From Diplolepis rosae (taxonomy: Eukaryota > Arthropoda > Insecta > Hymenoptera > Diplolepididae), in contig JAPYXD010000728.1 of assembly GCA_030998225.1 (NCBI GenBank), positions 806,001 through 870,000 on the forward strand: DNA of 64,000 bases. The letters run 5' to 3'. The notes under the pieces are model-generated. The model did no database searches, had not been told where the DNA came from, and worked only from the letters and a program-made list of their open reading frames with translations. The translations under genes were made by a program, and so were the position numbers. Of this stretch, positions 11,229-23,155 are shown piece by piece; positions within the stretch are counted from its first letter, which is position 1; each line of letters opens with the position of its first letter.

Positions 11229-12215
11229 GTGCCATCTACGCTAAACGTTACGAAGCGGTTTTTTGTGCACCCGTGCACGCGGACCACATCTTTCATACTC
11301 AGCTGCTGCCAAAGTGCTTAAAAAGTCTAAGCACTTTGTGCAAATGTGGGTAGAGCGGTATAAGGACACAAAAACCGTCGACCTGCCAGGGAAAGGAGAC
11401 GTGAGCAACGTCCAGTAAGGAGGATAAGATGATCGTTGCACTGTTCAAGCGCAACCCAACTCTTCAGCTGCGTGAAGCCAAAGCTAAGCTAGCGGAGAAG
11501 GGACTACACGTTAGTATAAACACGATAAGACGCAGATTAGCTGAGGCGAAAGTGCAGTACCGATCCACGAGGCAGAAGCCCCTGCTCTCAGAGGTTTACA
11601 TGGGAAAACGCTTCGCATGGCCTACGGAAAATGTTGATCGCAATTGGTCCAATGTACTTTTTTCGGATGAAGCATCCTTTTGGGCATGGGTTCCCATACA
11701 ACGGGCCTGGTCAGCCGCCGGTGAACGTTTCCTCCAGCGAACTGTTAAACACCCTATAAAGATCCATGTTTGGGGATGCTTCTCACAACGCGGTTTTGGC
11801 TGTTTAGAGCTTTTTACTGAGAACCTCAACGCTCAAAAAATGCTTCAAATCTACGAAAATAGCCTTCTGAGATCTGCAAAGAAGATGTTTAGAGCCAACA
11901 ATAAGGATTGGATCCTTCAAGAGGACAACGACCTCAAACATTGCAGTCACCTCTGCACGTCCTGGAAAGCGGAAAATGGCATCACAACCTTGGATTGGCC
12001 TTCACAATCTCCTGATGCGAATCTAATAGAAAATTTGTGGAGTGTCGTGAAGAGGAAACTTGCAGGAAGGCGTGCATTTACCCTGAAGCAGCTCTCTCGA
12101 CGAATTAAGGAGGTATGGTGCTCTCTACCTACGGAATATGCCGAAAAACTAGCCTAGAGCATGCTCAGAAGATGCCAGGCCATATCACTGATGAGGCCTC
12201 CGATTAGAGCCGAAA
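11229..12215 (+). pseudogene. Tc1-like transposase, frameshifted
   Basis: The DDE domain is intact in frame from 11429 to 12157: Asp in FSDEASF, Asp in QEDNDLKH and Glu in SPDANLIENLW, with a spacing of DD34E type. The N-terminal paired-like DNA-binding part lies upstream in other frames (11290-11428; SAAAKVL, KSKHFVQMWVERYKD). A stop after KLA truncates the C-terminus, which continues as MLRRCQA. A Tc1-like left end may lie near 11068 (ACAGTCTGTTCCACAAG), but I find no matching right end. Inactive copy. Confidence 0.85.
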
Positions 12216-12262
12216 CGTCTGATTAAATAGACTTCTTCATTTATGGACCCTAAAGCCAATGC
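12178..12262 (+). ncRNA. Hammerhead-ribozyme-like motif in a repeat
   Basis: The order CTGATGA (12188-12194), a stem II that can form (GGCCTC against GAGCC), GAAAC (12212-12216), a short stem III (GTCT/AGAC) and a TTC at the expected cleavage position matches a type I hammerhead. CCATA upstream can pair with TATGG downstream for stem I. A related sequence sits at 45600-45685 on the minus strand, and both end with GACCCTAAAGCCAAT. Hammerheads of this kind occur in Penelope-like elements and retrozymes. Stem III has a mismatch, so activity is uncertain. Confidence 0.4.
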
Positions 12263-12955
12263 AAACGTACCAAGCTTTATAAATTAAATCAAGGGTCAAT
12301 ACAATCTACCATTTTAATTTCATTTTGTATTTACGAATTTTTTGCATATCTTTCGAAACTGTTATTCACTTATAAATAACATAACATTTTTTACACTGAA
12401 AATAGTAATGTTAAATACTATAATGAGCTATTCATTAGCATGGAAAAATGTACGTTAAAATTAAGATTGACGTTTTGATTAATATATAAGTTTATTATAT
12501 GCAATAAGCCATTCACTGGCATCAAGGAATAATAAGCGCTTTATTTGACTTTAGAAAAAAAATTTGATACTTTTTTTATTGGAGTTCAGAAATAATGAAG
12601 GTAAAAAAATTCAATTGGACGTACAGTACGTTGAATAATGAGCGATGTTTTTCCATGGCGAACAAGAATTCAAAACACCTGCCATTTTTACATGTATATC
12701 CCTTCAGATGTCCTCTCCAACATCTATTTTTGTCAAATTTTTTAATGTGGTGCAACGTGGTGAAAAAATAATCGTACTTGGGATACTGCGTAACTGTATA
12801 CCGTAATGGTATACTGTTCTCGTCGTCTATTTCTTTCAGAAACAATCCTTTTTCATCTGTTTTTCGTCAGCAACGTTATTGGAAAATCTAGGACTTATAA
12901 AATTTATATGTAATTATGAACCATACATTTTTCCTCGCCTCTAACAATTCGTTGT
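12263..12955. other. AT-rich spacer, nothing recognised
   Basis: An 89-codon minus-strand open frame (12576-12845) with four Cys/His-like positions has no recognisable fold, and I do not call it a gene. Confidence 0.35.
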
Positions 12956-12959
12956 GCTT

Positions 12960-13145
12960 TTCGACCTTGAGAGAGATAGCTGAGGCTGCTGGCATCTCAT
13001 ACGTACGGGCGCACAACATTTAACACATTTTACAAGAGGAATTATTTATGAGAAAGCTGAGCGCGCGTTGGGTGCCGCATTTGCTCACTGTTGATCAAAT
13101 GCAAGAGCAGCTGGACATTTCACGATCATGTCTTGATACAATGTA
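12960..13145 (+). pseudogene. Mariner transposase fragment
   Basis: Broken frames give LREIAEAAGIS, then MRKLSARWVPHLLTVDQ and DISRSCLD, a typical stretch between the DNA-binding domain and the first catalytic Asp of mariner transposases. There is an in-frame stop between the two pieces. No ends are visible. It belongs to a different mariner lineage from the copy at 9433. Confidence 0.75.
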
Positions 13146-13291
13146 AATACCGTAAAAACAAACAGTGTAAAATTTATTTAAATTTAATTTTAAGTGTTTT
13201 AAAAAAAAGTTGTTGAAAAAAGTTTGGGAGAATGGAGTCAGCTCAGTTAGGTGTAAAATTTCGGCCCAAACCTTCGAAAAGTGAAATACAT

Positions 13292-13512
13292 TGCTCGATT
13301 TTTGGTTGTAGTTGAAAAGCTTGTGAGAATCTTGAATTAAGTTTTCATCACTTTTCTGGTATCAGAAAAATAAAAGTGAATCATGTTAATAAATTAGGAG
13401 TAATAGAATCAATCGACAGACGGTGAATCTGTAAGGAAGTTTTAAGAATAGGCAAGAAAGTTACAAAGAGTATGCGAGTTTGTTCACTTCAATTCAAACA
13501 AGATGACTACAC
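13292..13512 (+). pseudogene. THAP-domain fragment
   Basis: In one frame the region reads as a THAP zinc finger with C-X4-C at the start (CSIFGC), FHHFS, and VCSLQFKQDDY at the end, the typical closing block with Cys and a changed His. Two in-frame stops are present. THAP domains bind DNA in P-element transposases and in host factors; here it is a remnant. Confidence 0.6.
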
Positions 13513-13648
13513 AATGTTTACATCTTATATGGGTATATAAACGGCAATAAATATAATAAAAATGTATAAATATTACCGAAAATATTTATAAAAAACTAAT
13601 TTCTTTTTAATTTAACTTATTAGTTTTGTGTGTGCCAATTTTACAATA

Positions 13649-13674
13649 TACACGGAAAAAATTTGTCGCTTAAA
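13649..13674 (+). repeat. Terminus of a repeat family (TACACGGAAAAAATTTGTCG)
   Basis: This 24-26-base sequence occurs again as its exact complement at 52250-52274. It looks like the outer end of an inverted-repeat element; the partner end of this copy could not be placed. Confidence 0.4.
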
Positions 13675-14358
13675 ATTTAACAGACTATTCGAAGAGTCGT
13701 GGACAGAAAGTAAAATCGGAGAAAGTCTTGTAAGGTTTCAATGACTTTTAGGAAATAGTAGAAAAAAGTCGAATAAGTTTTAGAAAACCAGGTCGAAGGA
13801 AAAAAGTCGCGTATTTACTATTATAAAAGTATTTTAAACACCAACTGATCTTTTCTAAGAAGTAATGAAAAGTTTCATAATCTTTGGATTCATTTGTCAT
13901 AGATTTTAAAAGACTATCGAATAATTTGAAATGAAAATAATTCAAACAAATAGTTTTGTAAACTGTATTCTAAAGTCCATCAGATTTTATATGCCGTCTT
14001 CTAAAATTTTCTCGACAGTCGCAAAAAGCGATGCGCAGAAACGTAATTCGTATCAGTGCGCAGCAGACAATGCGGCTCGGCTTTTGGTTTTTGTAAGAAT
14101 TTTGGTTAGATTTTAAGATAACGTGTCGTTTGGTTTCATTTGAATCTGGATCGAAGCGTCCATTGAAGAAGTAGTTCCGAGTAAGTATATGTTTACCTTG
14201 ATTCAAAACATATTATCAGTTAATAAGTTAAGTATCATTTAATATATTATACTGTTCTATTATAGCTGTAAATATAAGTGACATGATAAAGTTAGAAGTT
14301 TAAAGATTTTCTATTTTGATAATTTTGATTATTTTTACAAATGATTTTAAAATTCTTT

Positions 14359-14373
14359 AAATATTTGAATATA
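14359..14373. repeat. Target-site duplication of the R1-clade element (left)
   Basis: AAATATTTGAATATA, 15 bases, is repeated at 19931-19945 just after the element's A-rich 3' end. Confidence 0.85.
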
Positions 14374-15491
14374 ACTCCGCCATTGCCGGTCCCAAGCCCG
14401 GATGAGAAAGGAGGAGGGGGCACACAGACAGCAACAACCGAGAGAGCGTTCTGTGGGCGGGCAGGGTCTCGCCGAGGTGAACGCATGAGTCCAAGCACGG
14501 AGCAGACGCGTCCTGCAGCCCACCAACGGTAGTAGCCCCAAGGACTCTGCCAGCAGTAGGGCTGTCGCCGTCAGGATGGCCGCCAAGGGAGCCCTATAGA
14601 CGGGCTTTTCCCTAGTGATGGGCCTGCCGGGCGCACGTGCCACGACGGTTGTTCTGCGACTTTCAAGCGCGTGAGGACGCGGTGTGGAGCGAAAGCATCA
14701 GGGGACCTTGAACAGGTCTCTTGATGCCGAATGAACGTACACAGAATGAATGCGGGGGGCCCCTCAATCGGGGTATCGCCCCAAATGCGTATGCGGCGAT
14801 GAGGCTGAACTTCCCGCGTGCGCTCTTGCGGTCACACCACAATCACATGCACGACACCGACACCCACACACACCAGAATGAATGGGACGCTGAGTGAATG
14901 GGGCTGCGGCCGGCGCCTGGTGGATATTCCCGATAGACTAGCCAAGGGAGGAGTAGTTAGCCTCTCGACCAGGGTAGGACGCGATGTCAGTACCTCACCT
15001 CTGTGGAAGTAATATGGGTAACCGTAAGTCCCTCCGGTGTTCGACCGCGAAGGGCAAAGATCCCGTGAAACCACATGTTAATCTGGGAAAACCGCTCACG
15101 ATCCTACTGTCTGGAGCCAATGTCGGGGTTGAAATCATGGACGTCCGGGCGCAGGAATGAAGGATTACCTGGTCAGTATTTCCTTATATCCGACGCTGTG
15201 TAGGATAAATCGCACACCGTCTAGCCTGAAGTTCGGGTCAGGTGTCGGGGCGGACACGACACCACTCGCTCGATAGGGGTGACGTTAAACCTTTAGCATC
15301 ATTATGGCGCGGGCCTATCCCGTAACCTTTTTTGCTAGCTTCATTTAATGTGCCGATAGGATCGACCTTCCGATAAGCCGCTTCTCGATTTCGGCGCATA
15401 TAACTAGGGATCTATACAGGCGGGGATAGTAGCCCTACTGCGGTAGGGCTCCCATGATGGGCGAACCGTCTAAAGACACGAGAAAAATAAA

Positions 15492-16812
15492 TATGAAGTC
15501 AGACAAAAATAAAGGAGATGGAGAGGTGAAGGCGCCAGATGCGCACTCACACACTCCTACAGGAGCTGAGGGATGGCAAGACGTCCTTCAGCTCCTGAAG
15601 GAGACAAAATAAAAAAATGGAAAAGTTAGCCAGGGCCCTCAGCGTTATACAACAGGGTATACTGAGGAATAACCCTGGCTTCGTTAAAGACTCGGTGAAC
15701 GAGGCAACTGAGGTGTTGAGCGGTATGCTCAACACCCACAAGTGCCTCCTGGATAGCGGGGTATAAGAGGGCGAAGAGCCACCCTTCCCCCTCTTGGGGT
15801 TTTTTCCAGAGGGGGAGAGGGCGCAGATCTTTTTTCACCCTTCGCCTGATTTTTGGGGTATCTCCCAGAGACGCCGAACGTGGTCTCTGGAAGATCCCCA
15901 AATTCTTCATAGCGGGGTGAGATTCCATTTTCTTCTGGAATTTCACCCCGCTATGAAGAATTTGGGGATCTTCCAGAGACCACGTTCGGCGTCTCTGGGA
16001 GATACCCCAAAAATCAGGCGAAGGGTGAAAAAAGATCTGCGCCCTCTCCCCCTCTGGAAAAAACCCCAAGAGGGGGAAGGGTGGCTCTTCGCCCTCTTAT
16101 GCCGAGGTGGCCACGAGCCAGCCCTCAAATAAATAAGGGGACTGGTATGTGGTCACAAAAAAAAGAACAAAAAGAAAAAAGAAAAAAAGAAGGAGAAAAG
16201 GGCGGAGGACCCTGCCCAAAAAGCGCAGGGGACCACCGCCACTCCTAAGTCGAAGCGCTCCACGCCCGCCAGGTCGGGCGACGCCATCAAGGTGTCGGCG
16301 AAGGACGGCCAGTCCTACGCCGACATCTTGAGGGAAATGAAGGCGAAGTTCGACCCCCGGTAGGCAGGACTTGAGGTCCTGTCTATCCGGAGGACCAGGA
16401 AGGAAGAAGTCCTTCTGGTCCAGCTTTTGAGGGGTCCTGCAGGCTCTTCACCCGCTTTGGTGGGGTGAAGACTGCAGTGATCCGGCCAGCTGAGGTAGAC
16501 GCCGCGCGTCTGCTTCAGCTGGGTAAGTTGAGGATCGGGTGGGTAGAGTGCCGCATTCGCGAGCACGTGGAAGTCGACCGCTGCTTCAGGTGCCTTGGGT
16601 ACGGCCACAGGTCCCGGGGCTGCAGCAACTCCGACAGGAAAAACGCCTGTTGGAGATGCGGCGCCACGGGACGCTTGGCCAGGACTTGTAAGGCGCCACC
16701 AAGGTGCCTGTCATGCGCAGACAGGGGCGACAAAGATGTCGCCCATGTGTCGGGGAGCGGCTCCTGCCCGGTCTTCCGGGAAGAGCTTCGGAGGTTGAGA
16801 GGCAGGAATTGA
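15492..16812 (+). pseudogene. R1-clade ORF1 (Gag-like), disrupted
   Basis: The likely start ATG is at 15492 (MKSDKNKGDG). The frame stops at 15607-15609 (TAA) and continues shifted from about 15616 (MEKLARALSVIQQGIL). A palindromic insertion at 15763-16100 cuts it. After a Lys-rich stretch (16149-16230), KDGQSYADILREMK is a typical R1-clade Gag block. The 3' end (16465-16812) has the nucleic-acid-binding knuckles CFRCLGYGHRSRGC and CWRCGATGRLARTC and a third CLSC block. ORF1 protein coats the element RNA. Frame breaks and the insert make it non-functional. Confidence 0.85.
15763..16100. repeat. Near-perfect 338-bp palindrome inside R1 ORF1
   Basis: The left arm (15763-15920) and right arm (15943-16100) are exact complements as far as I can compare them, about 158 bases each, around a 22-base centre with a small internal stem. 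Both strands therefore show the same open frame (beginning MGFFPEGERAQIF), which is a by-product of the symmetry. A transcript would fold into a long hairpin. The arm begins next to GATAGCGGGGT, a sequence also present near the tip. Confidence 0.95.
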
Positions 16813-19560
16813 AGTTCCTGCAGCTTAACCTCGGAAGGGGGAAGGATGCCCAGGACCTCCTGATGCAGACTGCCAGGGAGAGGGGGGCTGATGTGCTGCT
16901 CATTAGTGAGCAGTACAAGTGGTCCGATAACTCTGCTTGGGATCAGGATGCATCAAGGAGGGCCGGCATCTTTGTTTGTAACCCTGATTTGGGCGTCGGG
17001 GACTTCCTGGAGACCGACGAGGGGTTCGTCTGGGTGGAGGTGGCGGGTGTGCGTGTGTACAGCTGCTACTTCTCCCCCGGCGATCCCTACGATGTCTTTG
17101 AGACCCAGATCCTTCTCCTTGAGGAAAGCCTCCGTGAGGCCATCGGGCGATCCCTCATAGGGGGTGACTTCAACAGTAAGTCGCCCGAGTGGGGTGAGGC
17201 CCGCCTAGATAGGAGGGGAATCTTGGTTGGCGAGATGGTCGCTAGGAACGAACTGATCGTCTTGAATCAGGGCGGGGAATTTACGTTCAGACGAGGAGCG
17301 GGGGGGTCAATAATTGATCTCACAATTGCCGCACCTCGCTTCGCCTCAAGGATGAGCGACTGGTCGGTCCTCGAGGTAATAACCTTGAGTGACCACCGGT
17401 GCATCGAATTTACACTAGAACAACGGTGTCAGGCGGTGGATAAGGGTAGGGGCGGCGAAGGAAGAAGCCCCTCCTGGAACACGAGACGACTCAGCAGGGA
17501 AAGACTTCGCGAACACCTCGAAGAAACCAGGATCATCGATGAGCTTGGCTGGGTCTGCCCTGCTGGGACGTTTGAAGCTGCTGTGCGCTCGATGATGCAG
17601 AAGGTGGTCGCGGCTTGTGACTACTCGATGCCTCGCCGTAAGCGCAGGCAAGCCAAGGGTTCGATTTACTGGTGGAACGACCAGTTGGCAGCCCTACGTC
17701 GAGAATGCCTCGCAGCGCGGCGAAAAGTCACCCGTTCAAAGGGGGATGCTACGCTGCACGAGGCATGGAAAGGGGCAAAAACAGCTTTGAGGCGAGGCAT
17801 AAAGAAAAGCCGACTTCAATGCTGGAGAGACTTGATCGGTGAGGTCGAGAAGGATCCATGGGGTCTCGCCTTCAAAATAGTCACCAAGAGATTGGTGACT
17901 AGAAGAAAGACCCCGGGCCTGGATAATCCCGATCGAGTCAAGTACATTGTGCGAAGCTTGTTTCCACACGTGGAGCCGTTCCAAAGACAGGACCGAAGTT
18001 CCTGCGTGGTCCGGCGCGAAGAACTCTTCACTCTCGAAGAACTAAAGAGAGCGGGTGGAAGGCTTAAGGCAAATACAGCGCCGGGTATCGACGGGGTGCC
18101 GAACTAGATCCTCAAAGAGGTGATCGGGGCATACCCAGAGATCCTCCTAGAAGCCTTTAACTCCTGTCTTCCGGATGGTGCAAGAAAAGGAACTGGTAAG
18201 CGTAAGGGATTCTGTGCGTTGATTAGCATTGACATACGCAATGCGTTCAATACCGCGAGATGGGACATCTGCATCGAGGCGATGATGCGGAAAAAGGTTC
18301 CAGACTACCTGTTGCGAATGATGGATGACTATCTGAGCGACAGGTGGGTGATATACGAGGGCGACAAATGGTCTCTCAAAGAGACCTCAAAGAGACTCGT
18401 TTGGAACATAATGTATGATGACTTCCTGCGCATGGACCTGCCTGCTGGAACGAGCATCGTCGGCTTCGCGGATGACGCACTTGTCGTGTACGCCGCTGAC
18501 GACGTCAGAATCCTAGAGCTGAGGATCAATGAAAGTCTGTGGCGAGCAAAGCGTTGGTTGGATGGCAGAGGCCATAAAATGGCCCCTGAGAAAACCGAGG
18601 CTTTGCTCGTTACGGACAGGAGATCCGAGGATATATCCGAGGATCGTTCTCGGAGAGCATGAAGTCGAGTGGAAAACAAGCATTAAGTACCTCGGGGTGC
18701 AGCTGGATCGTAGGCTTAGCTTTGGCGAACACCTAAAGATCGCAGCTGCCAAAGCCATCCAATGTGGAGCGATCTTGAGCCGGCTTATGCCAAACATTGG
18801 TGGACCCAGGGAAGCGAAAAGAAGATTGGTGGCCAGCGTGGTCCATTCGAAGCTGCTTTATGCAGCTCCGGTCTGGGCCAATGCTTTGCAAAACCATGCT
18901 ATCCAGAAGAAGCTGTTCTCGGCGCAGAGACTTGTCGCGCTGAGAATAGTTTCGGCATATAGATCTATCTCTACGAGCGCTGTGCTGGTCCTGGCGAGCG
19001 TCCCGCCAATAGATTTATTGGCGGAGGAAAGGCAGGAAACCTTTCAGCTTCGCAAGGAGCTTACCTGCCCCGACCTGCAGGAAATCGCTCGCGCGAAGGA
19101 GGCCATCTGTAAGGATGGAAGGCGCAGACTCGTCGAGAAATGGCAGATGAGATGGCATGGTGGGCAGACAGGGAGATGGACCTACCGCCTGATCCCGGAG
19201 CTCGCCACCTGGCTGAACAGAAAGCACGGGGAAGTCGGCTTTTACTTGGCGCAAGCGCTCTCGGGCCATGGCTGTTTTAACGCGTACCTGAGGCGCTTTA
19301 AGAAGAGAGACGAGGAGACGTGTTGCTACTGCGATTTCCTGGTGGATAACGCAGAGCACGCACTCTTCGTCTGCGCAAAATGGGGTGTGGCTAGGAAGGT
19401 CCTCGGTCAGGCGGTGGGTTCCGAACTTACTCCTGACACGATGGTCCCCCTCATGCTCCAGTCTGAGCGGTTCTGGACGCTCATCGAGTCATTCGTCACA
19501 CTTGTGATGAAGACGAGAGAACTTGATGGGCGTCGGGAGCGAAACAACGGGGAGGGCTAG
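16802..19560 (+). pseudogene. R1-clade ORF2 (endonuclease and reverse transcriptase), inactivated
   Basis: The polyprotein overlaps the end of ORF1, as usual in this clade. The N-terminal AP-endonuclease shows LQLNLGRGKDAQ, an Asn/Glu block around LLISEQY, LIGGDFNSKSPEWG and a C-terminal LSDHRCIEF. The RT begins near 18020 (LKANTAPGIDGVPN) where a stop at 18105-18107 replaces a codon. Parts of the RT are deleted around 18180 and 18390, but the FADDALVVYA active site remains. A frameshift near 18640 precedes YLGVQLDRRL and a C-terminal CCYC...HALFVC finger. It would nick DNA and copy the element RNA; this copy cannot. Confidence 0.9.
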
Positions 19561-19945
19561 TAGAAATCGCATCGGGGCCTGCACCCGCGGTCCTGCGTCT
19601 CGGGTAAACTTGACTGTCCACGTCGTACGGGGGAGGAATCTGTTTGTTTCTCCCCTGGGTGGCGCGGCTGGTCGGTTATCCTAGTGGGCGTGTGGCCGCG
19701 GGTGGAAGTTCCGAGCGAACGGATGACGGAAGAGTCGTACGCGACTTTAATGGAACCAACCACCCGTGAAGTTTAAAGCCGAAAGGCGGTTCCGCGGGTG
19801 GTGTATTGGTTCGAGAGAGGGGTTTTTTTGGTTTTAACAGGTATGCCTAGACCCGTCCTAGGAGAGTCCTGTACAACGTCTATAAAAGATTTTGCCATTT
19901 TTCCTCCTCACCAAACAAAAAAAAAACAAAAAATATTTGAATATA

Positions 19946-20413
19946 CCACTTTACCGATAGAAATGTTTAGTATGTGAATTCAAAAAAGAAATGTTTAAAT
20001 AAAACAAAAAATTAAGGTTATGTATTTTCAGAAGTGAAATATTAAAAGTAGAAATTATAGTTATTTTTTTTACATTAAGAAAGTTTTAACGAGTATTGAA
20101 ACTTTGAGTAATACAATTTTGCAATCTTGATTTTGAGAAGATAAATTTTGTTTTAGTAAGTTATACAAAAAAATATCCCTTTTTGCAGGTTAAGAATGGA
20201 CGACTTATAAAAACCGGTAAGTTGATTAAAAAATATTCTCAATATTCAACTTTAACGGAGTTGTCCATTTGACTGGGGAAGTTGAGAAAATCGGAAAATA
20301 TCTGTGAAAGTTTTGTGGAAAACGAAAATAGCAATGAACTTATTTTTTTCTTAATTGTTACAATTCCAACTCGAAATGGTACTTATTGTTTTAAATTGTT
20401 CAATTATTGAATC
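19946..20413. other. AT-rich spacer, nothing recognised
   Basis: No open frame or repeat structure seen between the non-LTR element and the piggyBac-type MITE. Confidence 0.4.
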
Positions 20414-20417
20414 TTAA

Positions 20418-20972
20418 CCCTTAGATGACACATGGGGTCCAGTGAACCCCACGTCATTTTCGGATGTAACTTTTTATATATTCCCGCTCGAATTGAGACT
20501 TGAGGCCCCATCTAATTTTAGTTGGGACATGCGACTACCCCTCTATTAGTATAGGGCAGATCAATTCTTTGACTGGCGTCTAGGAAGAAGGTTTCTTTCC
20601 GGTCTGGGGTCGAAAGAATCCCACAGTGTGAGCTCACAATAACTACCAGTTCTACCTTAAAGTGTAGTACTTCAAGCTTACTCCCTTCAATTTTTAGCAA
20701 AAAACATTCAAAATTAACAAAGATGTGGTTATTTACGTGAAAAATCGAAAATTTAAGAAAACAATTTTTTAATAATTTTTAACAATATGTTCACAACAAA
20801 ATCTGATCAAGGTCATGTTATACCATTGTTTCAGAAGTATTCAAATATATCCTGTTGAATTTTCAGAGCAATATATTGAAAACTCTATGAAATATCGACA
20901 CTTTTTCACGCTGGGGTTCAAAAGACCCCTTGTGTCATTTATGCAATTATTTTGAAGTGTGTCATTTAAGGG
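20418..20972. mobile_element. piggyBac-type MITE, 555 bp
   Basis: Ends are CCCTTAGATGACACA and TGTGTCATTTAAGGG, an imperfect inverted repeat beginning with CCC, flanked on both sides by TTAA (20414-20417, 20973-20976). TTAA duplication and CCC ends are the signature of piggyBac transposition. A second, inner pair of GGGGTTC/GGACCCC-type motifs lies just inside. There is no transposase, so it depended on one supplied elsewhere. Confidence 0.88.
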
Positions 20973-20976
20973 TTAA

Positions 20977-21339
20977 AATAATCAATTTTGAAATAAGATT
21001 TCCAAATATGGTATTATTCCATTTGAAAGAATTATTGTAAAACCGTTCAATTTGGAAAGTCTGAATAAAAGCTTTGCAATTCTTTACATTTTTGAGAACT
21101 TCTTACATTTTATATTATTTTTAATTATGGGTTAAAAAGATTTAAATTAGACAATTTTAGGTTAATCGCGTTTAAAGTATAGCAAATTAAGAAAAAGCCA
21201 GGAATTGTTTCTGAGATTTTAGTGATCATCCTGTCCAATGAATAAAAAAAGTGCAGGTGTTAAGATTATTAATTTGTAAAAGTATTTAAATAACTATATT
21301 ACTTGTAGAAAACTGAGGAATTTTCATTTCAAGGAAACC
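20977..21339. other. AT-rich spacer, nothing recognised
   Basis: No feature supported. Confidence 0.35.
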
Positions 21340-22318
21340 CTCTAACCGAAACCGTGTATTTCGTTACTTCCACAGTGAATGGATCTTCAGAATTAGAGGC
21401 CACACTACCTCTAAATGATCAGGAATCAACGGCAGCTAGTGAGATACAAAGTACATCACATATAAATGTAGATACTCGTAACAGTTTGTTGGGTGAAACA
21501 GAACGCTCCAGCAACCAAAATGGAGTTCAGAATTATAATTTCTTGGTACGTATTTCTAAATAGGCAAATATGATATGCTAAACAAATTTGATAAACTTAA
21601 TACAAATGATATTGTACATTACTGTCTGCAAATTGTAATAAGAGTTTAATATTCTCATATAGGCTTTACAACGCCTCATTGGCAATGATGGCGATGTAAA
21701 AATAGTATGCCAAGCACTTGAAAAAACCGGGTTTTTAACCGAGAAAGGAAGAAAAATTTTAGTTCACAAATTTGTGGAGAAAAAAAACGTGAAATTTTAC
21801 AGCATTTTGAATACGAACCACTAGATGACTGGAAGTGCGTTCGAATAAGTAATTATATAGTAAAATGTTTAAGTATTTTTTATGTTTTAAGTTTGCATAA
21901 ATTCTATTTTTTCTTTTTATTTGGGCTATTTTCATTTCAGATACGATAAGGAAGAATTTATTCAATTCGCAAAAACAGTCGAGCGTATATTTCCAGGCGA
22001 AAACGCTGCAACATACTTTACGCCTTTCAGGGTAGAAAATGAAGTGAGAATTAATGCTACTGGCAAATTGAAGTCTCACTTTGACTACATAAAAGGACAG
22101 TTGAGAGCTGAGGGTGTCATTTAACCACATTCAGAAAAATTAACTGAAACAAAAACACAAACGTATGATTTTCCAGGTAAGAATATTTTCGAAAACTATA
22201 CTTCAATTAGTTTCTACTTACAGCAATATAATTTTGCAAATAAAATATTCGGGTTTGTTTTTAGATGAAATCCAAGAGAAAGTGAAATACCTTGAACAAC
22301 ATTCCGAGGATCCAGAAC
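21340..22318 (+). pseudogene. 5' half of a repeat-type gene split by the hAT-like composite
   Basis: Four exon-like pieces separated by short intron-like gaps: 21340-21548, 21664-21840 (GDVKIVCQALEKTGFLTEKG), 21940-22124 (ERIFPGENAATYF then TGKLKSHFDYIKGQLRAEG) and 22264-22318. These blocks match a family of uncharacterised multi-copy arthropod proteins with an FPxExxxTYF block and a GKLxxxYxxxxxxLRxxG block; the function is unknown and a transposon origin is likely. A TAA at 22122 and mutated starts show decay. The last piece is cut at TCCAGAAC by the composite and resumes at 48463. Confidence 0.5.
22311..22318. repeat. 8-bp target duplication of the composite element (left)
   Basis: TCCAGAAC, repeated at 48455-48462. 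Eight bases is the hAT duplication length. Confidence 0.85.
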
Positions 22319-23155
22319 CAGTGTGCCCAGATCGGACACGCCAACCATTCGCACACAATTACAGGCTACGTGCGTGAGAATAAAGTAGGAGCTGTAAGTT
22401 TGGTTGCGCGCGCAACCAACTTCTCCTCTTCTGAATTCGAAAACTCGGAGATGCCCGAAAATCTTCGGGAGACTTCGGCTCTCTCCTTATTTCGTCTATA
22501 TATAGCATATACGAAATAAAGTAAAAGCAAGCGTTCCCTAACTTTCTGAGTTTCTGCGATTTCTTCGATTCGATGTCTCATGCATCTCGTCGTCTGCTCG
22601 CCCGGCGACTTCTGTTTACAAAATTTGACAGCTAACAAATTTTGTAAAAAATCGTAAATAATGTTGATGACGTGACATAAATTTTATGAATTTCAGGAAA
22701 TGTTAAATAATTCTTTCGAGTGTGTGATCTGCAAGGACTATTTATTCGATACTATATTTGTTTGTAGAATTTAGATGCAGAATTTGAGGTTAGGTTCATA
22801 ACCTGTTGTATTCAAGTAGTTTTATTTTTTAACTTTCTTTGATTTCACTCAATTGATTTTGAATATTGTAAATTCAGAATGTTAATTAATAGTATTTTTA
22901 TGTACATTTTTAAAATAATAATCATTTTTAATTGATAAATTCTGTCATTAATACCTTTCTTGTAATTCTATTTTCTGAGAATATAAAACTAAACTAAATA
23001 ATTACTTACAGGAAATAATTCTTTAATATTCTTTCTTACCTATATCTTAGGTAATAAAGTACATCTATAAAGGGAAAAATTGTTATTGTCAATATTTTTG
23101 GTCGAATTGAGAAATTGAAATTTTGAGTTTAGAATTTAAATCCAATACTCTTACA

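Larger units (their letters stand above)
14374..19930 (+). mobile_element. R1-clade non-LTR retrotransposon, 5.56 kb, inactive
   Basis: A GC-rich block in AT-rich DNA, flanked by a 15-base target duplication. It has a 1.1-kb 5' leader (14374-15491), an ORF1 with CCHC fingers, an ORF2 with AP-endonuclease, reverse transcriptase and a C-terminal CCHC, a 3' untranslated part of about 350 bases and a short A-rich end with interspersed C. The complete 5' end and the clean target duplication show it arose by normal target-primed reverse transcription before it decayed. The abrupt change in base composition marks the borders well. Confidence 0.92.

Noticed and set aside
12576..12845. 89-codon minus-strand open frame with several cysteines
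   Set aside because: No recognisable zinc-finger spacing, no homologue in the window, no promoter or splice signals.
15626..16132. Two long open frames on opposite strands encoding the same peptide
   Set aside because: They mirror each other because the DNA is a palindrome; neither has a family match, and they lie inside a decayed ORF1.
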